A program made the translations under genes and the position numbers. From Candidatus Cloacimonadota bacterium (lineage in GTDB: Bacteria > Cloacimonadota > Cloacimonadia > Cloacimonadales > Cloacimonadaceae): 6,771 nucleotides of DNA. The DNA lies in assembly GCA_028681035.1 (NCBI GenBank), contig JAQUJJ010000168.1, forward strand, positions 1 through 6,771, written 5' to 3'. The notes beneath the pieces are model-generated. The model saw only the letters and a program-made list of their open reading frames with translations. It made no database searches and was not told where the DNA came from. This document shows positions 6,426 through 6,771 of the stretch, piece after piece (position 1 is the first letter of the stretch; every line of letters starts with the position of its first letter).

Positions 6426-6771
6426 TTAATCCAGGGCTTTCAGGAAACTGGGTACATCCGTACGCATTGGTTTGATGCGGGTGGGATCATCGGCGTTTCC
6501 GCTATTTGGTTTCTCCTCGTTGGATTGGGAATTGATCCCCAGAGTTTTGAGGATGTTACTTATTTCATCGTTGGGATTTGTGGTCTGTGCCGGTTGTTCC
6601 ACACTTTTGCTGGGGCTAAATTTGGGGAAATCCAGGATATTATCCGGGCGTTCATTTCTTTCCTTATCTAAGCCAGTAGCGATGAGGGTGACGGAGACTT
6701 TGCCGGCCATGCTTTCTTCAATGATCAGGCCCATGATGATATTGGCGTTACTCCCGGTTTCATTGACGATT
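6426..6771 (-). CDS. ftsZ: Cell division protein FtsZ (partial, C-terminal 114 residues)
   Basis: The 3' end of ftsZ enters from the right edge, and the gene's start is outside the window. FtsZ is the tubulin-like GTPase that forms the cytoplasmic division ring. The visible part begins within the C-terminal (T7-side) subdomain. The segment GSNANIIMGLIIEESMAGK followed by VSVTLIATGLD is the family's final beta strands, matching the VTVVATG-type strand of well-studied FtsZ proteins. A disordered, polar linker of about 69 residues follows. The protein ends with DVPSFLKALD, a clear version of the conserved C-terminal peptide (consensus like D-I-P-x-F-L) that binds FtsA, ZipA-like anchors and other division factors. 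In the middle of the linker, EISNILKTLGI is a short amphipathic stretch that is less usual. The Met at 6732-6734 is internal, because the frame stays open to the window edge. A terminator hairpin follows, so ftsZ is the last gene of its unit. Confidence 0.93.
   Translation of the reverse strand, partial: IVNETGSNANIIMGLIIEESMAGKVSVTLIATGLDKERNERPDNILDFPKFSPSKSVEQPAQTTNPNDEISNILKTLGINSQSNEEKPNSGNADDPTRIKPMRTDVPSFLKALD

Noticed and set aside
6071..6671. Several overlapping rightward open frames across the repeat cluster and into the ftsZ region
   Set aside because: Their translations are the 44-base repeat read in different frames, followed by antisense of ftsZ. None has a ribosome-binding site or a recognisable domain.

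Overview
The window reads as a chromosomal segment from a Gram-negative-type bacterium that exports many large surface proteins. Proteins with FG-GAP/VCBS propellers and C-terminal tails of the YPNPFNPET...GIYLYRL...KMLLAK type are typical of Candidatus Cloacimonadota and related candidate phyla in the wider Fibrobacteres-Chlorobi-Bacteroidetes neighbourhood. That assignment is an inference from protein style; no marker gene fixes the species. All supported genes lie on the minus strand, so transcription runs right to left.

From right to left, the layout is as follows. (1) The 3' end of ftsZ, with its conserved C-terminal peptide, is followed by a probable intrinsic terminator. (2) A roughly 520-base gene-free spacer carries a 44-base direct repeat in about 3.5 copies. 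Each copy contains a small hairpin, and a diverged copy of the hairpin sits nearby in the opposite orientation. (3) A 974-residue secreted protein is built from many W-D-R...IYAQ-type repeats and ends in a FlgD-like/type IX-like sorting tail. It is followed by a 14-bp-stem hairpin, the likely terminator. (4) A 120-residue protein of unknown function has a CPQC motif. It has its own near-consensus promoter (TTGACA-17-TATGAT) and a 17-base palindrome directly against its start codon. (5) A short gene for a secreted protein appears to be frameshifted inside its signal peptide. (6) A 540-residue seven-bladed FG-GAP propeller protein with a sorting-like tail follows, and then (7) the first 59 codons of a nearly identical second copy, which runs off the left edge.

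The left part (genes 5 to 7) looks like one leftward transcription unit: spacings are short and each gene has the same AAGGAGTA-type ribosome-binding site. Genes 6 and 7 arose by a recent tandem duplication: 221 bases at the left edge match 1667-1886 with about six differences. The three surface-protein genes probably contribute to the exported or adhesive protein set. FtsZ is an unrelated housekeeping gene that ends its own unit at the right.

No complete mobile element, CRISPR array, tRNA or rRNA was seen. The most noteworthy items are the tandem duplication, the frameshifted signal peptide, the promoter-plus-palindrome arrangement before the CPQC protein, and the hairpin repeat cluster next to ftsZ.
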